Shown here: one piece after another, positions 32,374 to 40,680 of the stretch
Layout of the letters: each line of letters starts with the position of its first letter
How positions within the stretch are numbered: the stretch's first letter is position 1
Assembly (NCBI RefSeq): GCF_007097395.1
Contig: NZ_VKDC01000010.1
Span: forward strand, 111,683 to 175,682
Reading direction: 5' to 3'
Source: Fulvivirga sp. M361
GTDB taxonomy: Bacteria > Bacteroidota > Bacteroidia > Cytophagales > Cyclobacteriaceae
Length of the DNA stretch: 64,000 nucleotides
Notes under the pieces: generated by a model
Told to the model about the DNA's origin: nothing
The model's input: the letters and a program-made list of their open reading frames with translations, nothing else
Database searches by the model: none
Translations under genes and position numbers: made by a program

Positions 32374-33093
32374 ATGATATCATTCAAAAACAAAAAAATC
32401 GTAATTGTAGGTGCTTCTTCGGGGATAGGTAAAGCAATTGCCTCAATAGTATCCGTTCAGGGAGCTATTATTTATTTAGTTAGCAGATCCAAAGAAAAGC
32501 TATTGAAAGTCCAGGAAGAACTTCCGGGAGAATCACATGTATTCAGCATGGATATGCTGGATGATGACTCAGTGAACCAAACCTTTGCAGCCATTGGCTC
32601 CTTTGACTTTCTAACCTTCACAGCAGTAGCAGATGAAACCAAATTAATGACTCCCATTAAGACTATGAGTAACGAGACAGCACAACGAGGTATGGAAAAG
32701 TTTTGGGGAACTTTTAATGTAGCGAGAGCAGCATCAAACTACATTAATAAGGATGGGGCTATGGTCTTTACAAGTAGTATGGCCATCTATCGTCCTTCAA
32801 AGAATGGCGCATCTATGATGAATGCTGCAAGTGCAGCCGTAGCTGTTTTCTCAAAGGCATTGGCTTTAGAAATCGCTCCTGTGAGGATCAATATTGTAGC
32901 CCCTGGAGTAGTGGCAACTGGAGTGTGGACGGAAGATCAAAAGAAAGGCTACAAAGACTGGGCTGCCAAAACACTCCCAGTGGGTCATTTAGGCTCAGCA
33001 GAGGAATTAGCTAATGCATATTTATCTCTGCTTACCAATCCATACATGACTGGTAGCGTTGTTACTGTGGACGGAGGATTAACACTAGTTTAA
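32374..33093 (+). CDS. SDR-fold protein lacking the YxxxK motif
   Basis: A 239-residue short-chain dehydrogenase/reductase fold. The cofactor loop VGASSGIGKAIA and the PG motif (NIVAPGVVATGVW) are intact, and the Ser-containing block FTSSMAI is present. The segment that normally reads YSASKAAV is MNAASAAVAVF here, so the catalytic Tyr and Lys are missing. It could bind NAD(P) without reducing a substrate, or use a different mechanism. It is the first gene of a two-gene unit under the divergent HxlR regulator. Confidence 0.82.
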   Translation: MISFKNKKIVIVGASSGIGKAIASIVSVQGAIIYLVSRSKEKLLKVQEELPGESHVFSMDMLDDDSVNQTFAAIGSFDFLTFTAVADETKLMTPIKTMSNETAQRGMEKFWGTFNVARAASNYINKDGAMVFTSSMAIYRPSKNGASMMNAASAAVAVFSKALALEIAPVRINIVAPGVVATGVWTEDQKKGYKDWAAKTLPVGHLGSAEELANAYLSLLTNPYMTGSVVTVDGGLTLV

Positions 33094-33104
33094 AAAAATG
33101 TGGT

Positions 33105-33776
33105 ATGAAAGCTGAAAAAGTATTAATTGTAGGAGGAAGCAGTAGCATGGGGCTGGCAACCGCAGTGCAAGCATCATCAAAAGGATTTCGTGTGGTAGTA
33201 GCAGGGCGTAATGAAGAAAAACTAAGGCAAATTGCTAACAATTTAGGAAATCAAGCATCGTACTACCAGGTAGATGCAATGGAAGAGAAACAAGTAGTGG
33301 AAATGCTTCGTGAACTAGCTCCTATCGATCACATTGCTATGACGGTAAATGCACCTGGAAGCGCCACCAGTATATCCAATACGAGTACAGAGGAAGCTAA
33401 ATTGGTATTTGAAAGGTTCTGGATGAATTATCGAATCCTGAACCTGGCACGAGAATGTATGAGTCCAAATGGGTCTATTTCGCTGATCTCGGGAAGTAGT
33501 AGTAAAACACCTGTTGCCCAATACAGTTTTTGGGGGACATTACATGGATCTATAGAGGCATTGGCAAGAAATGCCGCTTTAGATTTAGCTCCTTTAAGAG
33601 TAAATGTTGTTTCTCCCGGTGGAATAGGTCTGAAACCGGATCGACAGCTAGTCGAACATCTAGGTATGCCTGAAGATATTGGTAAGGCGATAGTATCTCT
33701 GATTGAAAATCCAGCCATTTCAAATGCTAAATTAGATGTTGATAGCGGAGAAAGACAGGGAACATGGAGCGGCTAG
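33105..33776 (+). CDS. Second SDR-fold protein lacking the YxxxK motif
   Basis: A 223-residue SDR paralogue of its neighbour, 11 bp downstream. The Gly-rich loop is VGGSSSMGLATAV, and SLISGSSSKTP holds the Ser. At the catalytic site WGTLHGSIEAL replaces YxxxK (Tyr to Trp, Lys to His). Both tandem copies therefore depart from the classical active site in different ways. They might form a heterodimer that binds NADP(H), possibly as a sensor (inference). Cytoplasmic, co-transcribed with the first copy. Confidence 0.8.
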   Translation: MKAEKVLIVGGSSSMGLATAVQASSKGFRVVVAGRNEEKLRQIANNLGNQASYYQVDAMEEKQVVEMLRELAPIDHIAMTVNAPGSATSISNTSTEEAKLVFERFWMNYRILNLARECMSPNGSISLISGSSSKTPVAQYSFWGTLHGSIEALARNAALDLAPLRVNVVSPGGIGLKPDRQLVEHLGMPEDIGKAIVSLIENPAISNAKLDVDSGERQGTWSG

Positions 33777-33860
33777 TAATAAAACTGCTAACAAACGATG
33801 AATAATCCTTTGGGAGACAATTCTACCAAAAGATACTAAAACTCACCTATTTTCCTCTTC

Positions 33861-34280
33861 AGGTTCATTTTATCTCACACTGGTCTTAGGATATCCTTCA
33901 TTACTGGCTTAGGGCATCCGTCCGGTGGGTATAAAGAGGTTTAGATGGTATCGAAACAGGCGCATAACAAACTTTTCAGGCTTTTCAATTTTTCCACCAT
34001 AATCATAGTATTAGCCTGGTTGTACTTCAACCCTGCTATTACCAATACCACCCGTTAGATCTATCCACATGATAACATACAAACAGTATCGAAAAGAAGG
34101 AAGCTCCCATGGCGTACCTCTGGTAATCTCATTATAAACACGACCACTACTTAAAGAGATATCCAGAATATTCACCTTATTCCATAGCTATAGAAAATAC
34201 TGCCGTAAATGAAGCCCGAGCGGAAGCTCTATCCGGTTATTGGTCGTAGGAATGCTGCGCTTAACCTACAACCAGAGAGT
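33861..34280 (+). repeat. Hairpin-ended dispersed element, copy C (about 420 bp)
   Basis: The most diverged copy of the 19182 element but full length. TCACACTGGTC, GGCTTAGGGCATCCG, GTATAAAGAGGTTTAGAT, GAAGCCCGAGCGGAAGCTC and TTAACC...ACCAGAG mark the alignment. The left hairpin is decayed, while the right-end hairpin keeps pairing with a changed pair (A-T where copy A has T-G). It lies between convergent genes. The remaining bases of the 33777-34310 spacer show nothing else. Confidence 0.65.
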
Positions 34281-34310
34281 TATAAAAACTATTAGCCACC
34301 TGTACTAATA

Positions 34311-35066
34311 CTAAAAAGCCCATATCTTCAACAGCGTAATAACGATCATCAATACAGTAATCCACTTCGCCCAGGACCGGGCATTGGTTTTTACACTGAT
34401 AAAAACCGCAGCCAGGTAAGCGCCTATGATCTGCCCTAAGGCCAGCAATAGTGCAGGCTTCCATAAGATCTTATCGGTAAGGGCAAAATATAGCGTGGTA
34501 GGTAGCGTATATATGGTGATGATAATGAGCTTATACGCATTGGCGCTGGCATAGGGCATGGCCAGGTAGCGAAACAGGATGGTGAGGATCAAAATACCGA
34601 TGCCTATCTGTATAAAACCGCCGTAAAAACCTGCCGCAAAAAACAAGGCATAATGAAAGGTATGTTTCGACTTGTCTGATAGTGGTGTGGTAAAGTTCAA
34701 AAACTTTAGCGGCAGTAAGTATTGAAGTAACAGCAGCAGCATTACTGCTGAAGCAATCAGGTTAAAAAAGTGCCCTGACACAATTCCGGCACAGACGGCC
34801 CCTAGCATGGCCCCTATACCGGTGTAGACAATGGGCCATAGCTTAATATCATTTTTAGTAAATTGACGATACTTGCGCAGCACATAAATACCCGTAATAT
34901 TTTGAAAGAAAACCCCGGGGCGTGTGGCAATATTTGCTGTTACCAACGGTATATCCATCAGGGCCATCACACCCAGGCTGAATAATGTGCCACTGCCGGA
35001 AATAGTATTGATGATACCGGCAAAGGTGCCTCCACCGATCAAGAGCCAATCACTCAGCTCCATCAT
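34311..35066 (-). CDS. TauE/SafE-family anion exporter
   Basis: A 251-residue inner-membrane protein with about eight hydrophobic segments. The family pattern GGGTFAGIINTISGSGTLFS appears at the N-terminus and is repeated in degenerate form in the second half (GFYGGFIQIGIGILIL). TauE/SafE proteins export sulfite or organosulfur anions. It overlaps the EEP gene by 17 bp and is the last gene of the sulfatase unit. Removing sulfate-derived or sulfonate anions released by the sulfatase is a plausible role, but only inferred. Confidence 0.82.
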   Translation of the reverse strand: MMELSDWLLIGGGTFAGIINTISGSGTLFSLGVMALMDIPLVTANIATRPGVFFQNITGIYVLRKYRQFTKNDIKLWPIVYTGIGAMLGAVCAGIVSGHFFNLIASAVMLLLLLQYLLPLKFLNFTTPLSDKSKHTFHYALFFAAGFYGGFIQIGIGILILTILFRYLAMPYASANAYKLIIITIYTLPTTLYFALTDKILWKPALLLALGQIIGAYLAAVFISVKTNARSWAKWITVLMIVITLLKIWAF

Positions 35067-35901
35067 GTATGTTCAGGTCGACCATTACGGGAAAGTGGTC
35101 CGACGGATAGCTCAGGTCTTTGGAGTCGGACAGCGTGCTGTATTGGTTTATTTCCACACCTCCGCTCACGAAAATATAGTCTATTCGCCGGGCAGGCTTT
35201 TTATGGAAGTTAAATCCGTTAAAGGTAGCTTCCGGGCCATAGGGTATTTTTTTACTTACCTGCCTGCTGTCTTTAAGACTTTCTGTAGCTACAGGATAGG
35301 GTGGGGCGTCAGGTCTAAAGTTAAAATCGCCCATGAGTACGGTAACACTGTTTGTGGGGAGTTGATCTATCTTTTGCAGCAATAGTTTCACACTCTCCAG
35401 GCGGGCCGCAACCCCGACATGATCGAAATGGACATTAAATACGAAAAAAGACGTACGGTTATCTTTGCACCTGAATTCTGCCCAGGTACAAATTCTTGGA
35501 AGGGCGGCATCCCAGCCTACGGACGGCTTTTCCGGGGTCAGGGAAAGCCAGAAGGTGCCTGACCTCACCACTTCGAAATGGTTTGTGTTATAGAATATTG
35601 CGGTGTACTCTCCTTTTTTGTCACCATCATCTCTGCCTACCCCAACGTAATCATAGCCCGGCAGTCCATTTTTGATATCTTCCAGCTGGTGCCAAAGCCC
35701 TTCCTGGGTCCCAAAGATATAGGGTGCATAAAAGCGCAACAGCCCGATCACGGCTTCTTTTCTTTTCGCCCAGTTGTTGACCGTATCACGGGTATCATCA
35801 AATTTTATATTATAACTCATGATGCGCAGGTCATCTGCACGCTGGGCCACCGTTACCGCTTCAGCAGAGACACATACTAAAAAGACGAAAAACCATTTCA
35901 T
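35050..35901 (-). CDS. Secreted endonuclease/exonuclease/phosphatase (EEP) protein
   Basis: A 283-residue EEP-fold hydrolase with a signal peptide (MKWFFVFLVCVSAEAVTVAQ). Catalytic blocks are visible: LRIMSYNIKFDD (Asn), FGTQEGL (metal Glu), VHFDHVG (His), VLMGDFNFRPD (Asp-x-Asn), RIDYIFVS and SDHFPVMVDL (catalytic Asp-His). The group includes secreted phosphodiesterases and sphingomyelinase-like enzymes. It is 26 bp after the sulfatase and overlaps the TauE gene by 17 bp. Substrate unknown, possibly a phosphodiester-substituted glycan. Confidence 0.85.
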   Translation of the reverse strand: MKWFFVFLVCVSAEAVTVAQRADDLRIMSYNIKFDDTRDTVNNWAKRKEAVIGLLRFYAPYIFGTQEGLWHQLEDIKNGLPGYDYVGVGRDDGDKKGEYTAIFYNTNHFEVVRSGTFWLSLTPEKPSVGWDAALPRICTWAEFRCKDNRTSFFVFNVHFDHVGVAARLESVKLLLQKIDQLPTNSVTVLMGDFNFRPDAPPYPVATESLKDSRQVSKKIPYGPEATFNGFNFHKKPARRIDYIFVSGGVEINQYSTLSDSKDLSYPSDHFPVMVDLNIHDGAE

Positions 35902-35927
35902 ATCGTCAAATCTACGTTATTCGTACC

Positions 35928-37430
35928 TTAATAAGTGCCCCTGAAACCATGATCAAACCGCGCGCCTTTGCCATCGGTTTTAAGTGGAATTTGCATGCCC
36001 CCGGTTTCATCCAGCCATTTGAACAAGTCCTGACGGAGTTCTTTGGCCAGCTCCTTATGATCTGCACTACGGATAAGGTTGTTCATCTCCCATGGATCAT
36101 TTTCCAGATCGTACAATTCGTTGACGTCCCAGATACCATAATAGCGAATGAATTTATATTTATCCGTTCGCACAGCATGCACCGTAGGCGTCTGTGGAAA
36201 TGGGCGCTCCCAGAAATATTCGTAGTATATCCTGTCTCTCCAGGGTATATCTTCTTTTTTTAACAGAGGTACAAAAGACTGCCCGTCCATATTTTTTGGT
36301 TTTTCTAACCCGGCCATATCCAGTATAGTAGGGGCAATGTCAATGTTCTGTATGAGTTGTTTTACCTGTTGTGTCTTTAACAGGTCTCCTCCTCCATAGG
36401 CCAGCAAAGGAACACGAATGGATTCTTCATACGCATGCCGTTTATCGATCAGGCCGTGCTCTCCAAATGAAAAACCGTTGTCACCCATATAAAAAACGAG
36501 TGTGTTGTCCAGTAGTCCCTCTTCTTCCAGCTTCTTAAGCACACTACCGATACTTTCATCTATGGACAGTAGCGTCTCCGTATATCTTTTGTAGAACTCA
36601 TCGAATTTCAACGCCCCGTGATACATATAATCTACGCCATGCCAGCTATAACGTTGTTTTTTCACCCATTCAGGCACATCTTCATAATTGTAGTCCTTTT
36701 CCTTTTCATCCGGGAACATGGTAGGCGGGTAAAAGGGGGATTCATTTTCATAGTCCTTTACATGACGCTGTGCCGGGGCAAATTCGGCATGCACGCCTTT
36801 ATGCGATAAATACATGAAAAAGGGCTGAGTTTCATCCTGCTCGTCAAGCCAGTCGACAGCCATATCAGTCAGTAAGTCCGTGATATAAGTGCTGTCCTGG
36901 TAGGCTTTCTCCTGCCCGTTAATGTTCAGCAATGGATTATAATAAGCCCCTTGTCCTTTGAAGCTCACCCAATGGTCGAACCCTTTCCTGGGGTCTGCGT
37001 GATGCTCGCCCATATGCCATTTGCCAAAAAAGGCCGTCTTATACCCGCCGGACTGCAGGTACTCAGGGAAAAACCGGGTAGTATCTGACACCAGGGATTG
37101 GTTATCGATCACCTGGTGGCGATGAGAAAACTGGCCGGTAAGAATGGACGCCCGACTGGGGGAGCACAACGAGGTAGTGACAAAGGTGTTTTGAAAGTGG
37201 GTACCCTCCAGGGCCATTTTATCCATGTTGGGCGTTTTCAGGAACGGCACTTTGCCGGTAAATCCCATAAAGTCATAGCGATGGTCATCGCTCAGAATAA
37301 AAACTACGTTGGGTCGTTTGGGCCCGGCTGCATCAGCGGCCTTTTCTTTTTTCGGCTGCTTTTCTGAGCATGAGATCAATAAACCTATGACACAAGGAAG
37401 TATAAGGGTATTTTTAAAAGGTAAACGCAT
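35928..37430 (-). CDS. Lipoprotein sulfatase (S1), glucosamine/iduronate-sulfatase-like
   Basis: A 500-residue lipoprotein sulfatase (signal ending GLLISC). The active-site start is PNVVFILSDDHRYDFMG, and CSPSRASILTG carries the Cys for formylglycine. KTAFFGKWHMGEHHADP and FYMGDNGFSFGEHGLIDKRH are later blocks. The overall pattern resembles heparan- or GlcNAc-6-sulfatase-type enzymes. It is the first gene of a unit with EEP and TauE, 179 bp below the GH3 gene, with a hairpin in between. No activating enzyme (anSME or canonical FGE) is in the window. Confidence 0.87.
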   Translation of the reverse strand: MRLPFKNTLILPCVIGLLISCSEKQPKKEKAADAAGPKRPNVVFILSDDHRYDFMGFTGKVPFLKTPNMDKMALEGTHFQNTFVTTSLCSPSRASILTGQFSHRHQVIDNQSLVSDTTRFFPEYLQSGGYKTAFFGKWHMGEHHADPRKGFDHWVSFKGQGAYYNPLLNINGQEKAYQDSTYITDLLTDMAVDWLDEQDETQPFFMYLSHKGVHAEFAPAQRHVKDYENESPFYPPTMFPDEKEKDYNYEDVPEWVKKQRYSWHGVDYMYHGALKFDEFYKRYTETLLSIDESIGSVLKKLEEEGLLDNTLVFYMGDNGFSFGEHGLIDKRHAYEESIRVPLLAYGGGDLLKTQQVKQLIQNIDIAPTILDMAGLEKPKNMDGQSFVPLLKKEDIPWRDRIYYEYFWERPFPQTPTVHAVRTDKYKFIRYYGIWDVNELYDLENDPWEMNNLIRSADHKELAKELRQDLFKWLDETGGMQIPLKTDGKGARFDHGFRGTY

Positions 37431-37463
37431 AATGGATCATGTTATGTCAATAATTCTTACTAA

Positions 37464-37501
37464 GGAGAAAGGGATGTGAACGTATTCCATATCCCTTCTC
37501 C
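37464..37501 (-). terminator. Hairpin between GH3 and sulfatase units
   Basis: GGAGAA-A-GGGAT (37464-37475) pairs with ATCCCTTCTCC (37491-37501) with one bulged A, 109 bp after the GH3 stop on the minus strand. There is no strong T-run, so it may be a weak terminator or a processing site between the two transcription units. Confidence 0.45.
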
Positions 37502-37609
37502 AAAGAACATTCCTGTTAAGTGTGACCTTATTCAAACCTAACCTTGTGCTTATGATTATAGAGCAATACGAAGCACGATCAACCTACAAGAACGAATAGC
37601 ATATTCAAC

Positions 37610-39874
37610 CTAGTTGAAATCAAAGTCTGCCTCCAACCCTTCCATGGCATTAGGCCCTACAAATACTTTGAATTTTCCTGGCTCTGCCTTAAAGGACATA
37701 TCACGCGTGTAAAAGCAGAGGTCTTCATAGGTTAGCTTAAAATGGACCGTCTCACTCCGGCCCGGTTTAAGGTTGATCTTTTTGAACCGTTTTAACTCTT
37801 TCACAGGCCGGGTCACACTCCCCACGAGATCACGTAGGTAGAGTTGTACTATTTCTTTGCCTTCATACCTGCCTGTATTAGTGACCTTAACCCGGACCGA
37901 AAGTGTATCGGTTCGGGCCAGTTCCTCCGTACTCAATGCAATATTTGAGTAATCAAAGGAGGTATAACTAAGGCCATAGCCAAACGGATAAAGCGGGTCA
38001 TTGGGTATGTCCAGGTATTTACTGGTGTATTTATTAGATTCATCAAAGGGCCGGCCGGTATTTTTCATGTTGTAGAAAACCGGGATCTGCCCTACGTTCC
38101 GGGGAAATGTCATAGGCAGCTTTCCCGACGGAACATGATCGCCAAACAATACTTCAGCCATAGCTTTTCCCGCCATAGTACCCAAATGCCATGCATTGAC
38201 AATGGCTGGAATATTTTCTTCCATCCAGGTCATGGATAAGGGCCGTCCCGCCATTACTACCGCTACCATGGGTTTGCCTAACGTGTGGACCTTCTCCATC
38301 AACAACTGCTGTGATTTCGGCAGCCCGATATCTGACCTACTGGCCGCTTCACCGCTTTGCTGGTAGTTTTCACCCAACGCCATAATGACAATATCTGCTT
38401 TGCTGGCAGCACGGACGGCTTCATCCATACCGGTCATATCGGAGTCACCGAACCCTGCCCCCGAAGCATAGTGGACAGTCACTTCCGGCGCTGTTTCTTT
38501 TATGCCTTTCAGTAACGTAACTACTTTAGAGGCATCTCCCGACATATGCCAGGTACCCAGCATATCTTTTTGATTATCTGCCAATGGGCCTATAAGCGCT
38601 ATAGACTTTACAGACTTGGAGAGTGGCAACAGTTTAGCTCCTTTGACCTCCTCATTTTTTAACAGCACGATAGATTCTTTTGCCGAATGCAATGAATGGT
38701 CCATAAGTTCTTTTGAAAACAGTGTCTGTTCTTCACGTGCTTTATTGAGATAGCGGTACGGATCTTCGAATAACCCGAGTTTATATTTCATTTCAAGTAT
38801 ACGTCTCACACACTGGTCCAGCATGGATTCTTTTATTTTTCCTTCTTTGATCAGTTCAGGCAAATAGCGACTGTAAAGTCCTCCCTGCATGTCCATATCT
38901 ACCCCGGCTTTGAACGCCAGCTCTGCCGCCTGCTTTTCATTTTCCACTACGCCGTGCGGTACCATCTCATTAATGGCCGTGTAGTCCGTAACCACGAATC
39001 CTGTAAACCCCCATTCATCTCTTAATATTTCTGTCATCAGGTATTTGCTACCGGAAGCCGGCACACCATCAAGCTCGTTAAAAGACGTCATAAAGGTGGT
39101 GGCTCCTGCATCCAACGCCGCTTTATAAGGTGGCAGATAGGTCTCGCGTAAAACACGATCAGACATATCTACCGTATGATAGTCTCTGCCGGCCTGGGAA
39201 GCCCCGTAGGCAGCGAAATGTTTTACACAAGCCAGGAGTGTGGAAGGGTCTGAAAGGTCATCCCCCTGGTAACCCTTTACTTTGGCAGCTGCAATCAACC
39301 CACCCAGGTAGACATCTTCGCCAGAGCCTTCTGCTACACGCCCCCAACGTGGGTCGCGCGAAATGTCTACCATTGGATTGAACGTCCAGTTCACACCCGC
39401 AGCTGTGGCCTCCCTGGCAGAAAGGCGCGCCGTCTTTTGTATAAGGTCCATGTCCCAGGAAGAGGCTTCTGCCAGTGGTATGGGAAAAGTGGTTTTGTAC
39501 CCATGGATAACATCCAGGCCAAATAAGAGTGGGATCCCTAACCGGGTTTCTTCCACAGCCATTTTTTGAAGTTTTATGGCATAGTCCACCGTGTGGGCGT
39601 TGAACAGGTTGCCTGCCCGGCCGGCCTTCAATTCTTCCAGGTAATCGTCACGCAGTTGCGGGCCCGTCACTGCCCATCCACTGGTATACAGGGTAAGTTG
39701 ACCTGCCTTTTCTTCTACCGTCATATCATCGATCAGTGAGTCGATAAAAGCGCTCATCTTGGTAGAAGGTTCAGAAAGGTCAGCAGATTTTGAGGTACAA
39801 CCGAAGCTAACTGTTATGAAAAATATAAAATAATATATGGGATATCGGGAAGATTTTTGCTGGATCGATAACAT
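37610..39874 (-). CDS. GH3 beta-glucosidase, BglX-like
   Basis: A 754-residue family 3 glycoside hydrolase with a lipoprotein-like N-terminus (ITVSFGCTSK). The (beta/alpha)8 domain (about 45-400) has the nucleophile Asp in GFVVTDYTAINEM. The alpha/beta sandwich (about 420-620) carries the probable acid/base Glu in QQSGEAASRSDIGLP, and a fibronectin III-like domain closes the protein (about 670-754). In Bacteroidota, GH3 enzymes next to GH144 cut beta-1,2-gluco-oligosaccharides to glucose, which is the likely role here. It is 8 bp after the esterase and is the last gene of the SusC-led operon. Confidence 0.92.
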   Translation of the reverse strand: MLSIQQKSSRYPIYYFIFFITVSFGCTSKSADLSEPSTKMSAFIDSLIDDMTVEEKAGQLTLYTSGWAVTGPQLRDDYLEELKAGRAGNLFNAHTVDYAIKLQKMAVEETRLGIPLLFGLDVIHGYKTTFPIPLAEASSWDMDLIQKTARLSAREATAAGVNWTFNPMVDISRDPRWGRVAEGSGEDVYLGGLIAAAKVKGYQGDDLSDPSTLLACVKHFAAYGASQAGRDYHTVDMSDRVLRETYLPPYKAALDAGATTFMTSFNELDGVPASGSKYLMTEILRDEWGFTGFVVTDYTAINEMVPHGVVENEKQAAELAFKAGVDMDMQGGLYSRYLPELIKEGKIKESMLDQCVRRILEMKYKLGLFEDPYRYLNKAREEQTLFSKELMDHSLHSAKESIVLLKNEEVKGAKLLPLSKSVKSIALIGPLADNQKDMLGTWHMSGDASKVVTLLKGIKETAPEVTVHYASGAGFGDSDMTGMDEAVRAASKADIVIMALGENYQQSGEAASRSDIGLPKSQQLLMEKVHTLGKPMVAVVMAGRPLSMTWMEENIPAIVNAWHLGTMAGKAMAEVLFGDHVPSGKLPMTFPRNVGQIPVFYNMKNTGRPFDESNKYTSKYLDIPNDPLYPFGYGLSYTSFDYSNIALSTEELARTDTLSVRVKVTNTGRYEGKEIVQLYLRDLVGSVTRPVKELKRFKKINLKPGRSETVHFKLTYEDLCFYTRDMSFKAEPGKFKVFVGPNAMEGLEADFDFN

Positions 39875-39882
39875 AGAAAAGG

Positions 39883-40680
39883 TTATTTTTTTTGTGAAAA
39901 AAGCCAGGGTAAAAGCTCCGGCTCGCCGAAAGCTTTATCCCAACTATTATGGTTGGCTTCGGGGTATAGTGAAAATTTGACGTCCCCTCCTTTTGATCTG
40001 ATGGCCTCTACCATTTGTTCTGATTGAATGGGAGGAACTACATTGTCTTTCGCACCGTGAAAAACCCAGAAAGAGACTTTTTTTGCATACTTTTTAACGC
40101 TTTCAGGGTTACTGCCTCCACAGATGGGTATGGCAGCCGCAAAGGTATTAGGCCGGCGACAGACCATTTCGAAGGTACCCATACCGCCCATGGACAACCC
40201 ACCGACATACATTTGTTTTTTATCCACTACACCAGACGAAGTAAGAGAGTCCAGAAGCGACAGCGCTCCCTTCATGGCCGGGGTGGGCTTGCCGCCAGGA
40301 TTAAAAGTAAATGACCGCTGCCCATCTTCAACTTTGGTCTTTTCCACGTTGGCCCAAAAATCTTCGGTAGCACACTGTGGCATAACTACAATAGCAGGGT
40401 ATTTTGAGCGGTTCGAAGCATCCAGGAATAGTTTACTCCCATGCACCAATTGCTTCTTGTTATCATTACCACGTTCACCGGCCCCATGGAGAAAGAAAAC
40501 CAGCGGGTATTTTTTCGAGGTATCAAATTCAAGCGGGTATAAGATGCGGAAGGGAATAGCCCCTCCCTTATACTGATGACGGGCTGATTTGAACTCTGAC
40601 TTATCTTGTGCCTTCACTTTGCTGAAACAAATGCTTATGATGACGATAAGGAAAAGGTATTTATTCATAGGTGAAACCAA
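39883..40680 (-). CDS. Secreted alpha/beta-hydrolase, esterase (PHB depolymerase/prolyl-oligopeptidase-like)
   Basis: A 265-residue secreted esterase (signal peptide around LIVIISICFSKVKAQ). The oxyanion motif is FFLHGAGERGNDN, the nucleophile elbow GGLSMGGMG, with Asp in HGAKDNVVPP and His in EANHNSW. Proteins of this type in polysaccharide loci remove acyl groups such as feruloyl or succinyl from sugars. Its start overlaps the GH144 gene upstream by 20 bp and GH3 follows after 8 bp, so it belongs to the operon. Removing substituents from the glucan (for example succinyl groups on cyclic beta-1,2-glucans) is an attractive but unproven role. Confidence 0.82.
   Translation of the reverse strand: MVSPMNKYLFLIVIISICFSKVKAQDKSEFKSARHQYKGGAIPFRILYPLEFDTSKKYPLVFFLHGAGERGNDNKKQLVHGSKLFLDASNRSKYPAIVVMPQCATEDFWANVEKTKVEDGQRSFTFNPGGKPTPAMKGALSLLDSLTSSGVVDKKQMYVGGLSMGGMGTFEMVCRRPNTFAAAIPICGGSNPESVKKYAKKVSFWVFHGAKDNVVPPIQSEQMVEAIRSKGGDVKFSLYPEANHNSWDKAFGEPELLPWLFSQKK

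Noticed and set aside
19182..34280. CRISPR array, given repeated palindromic sequence
   Set aside because: Only three long copies, kilobases apart, with no regular spacers and no cas genes.
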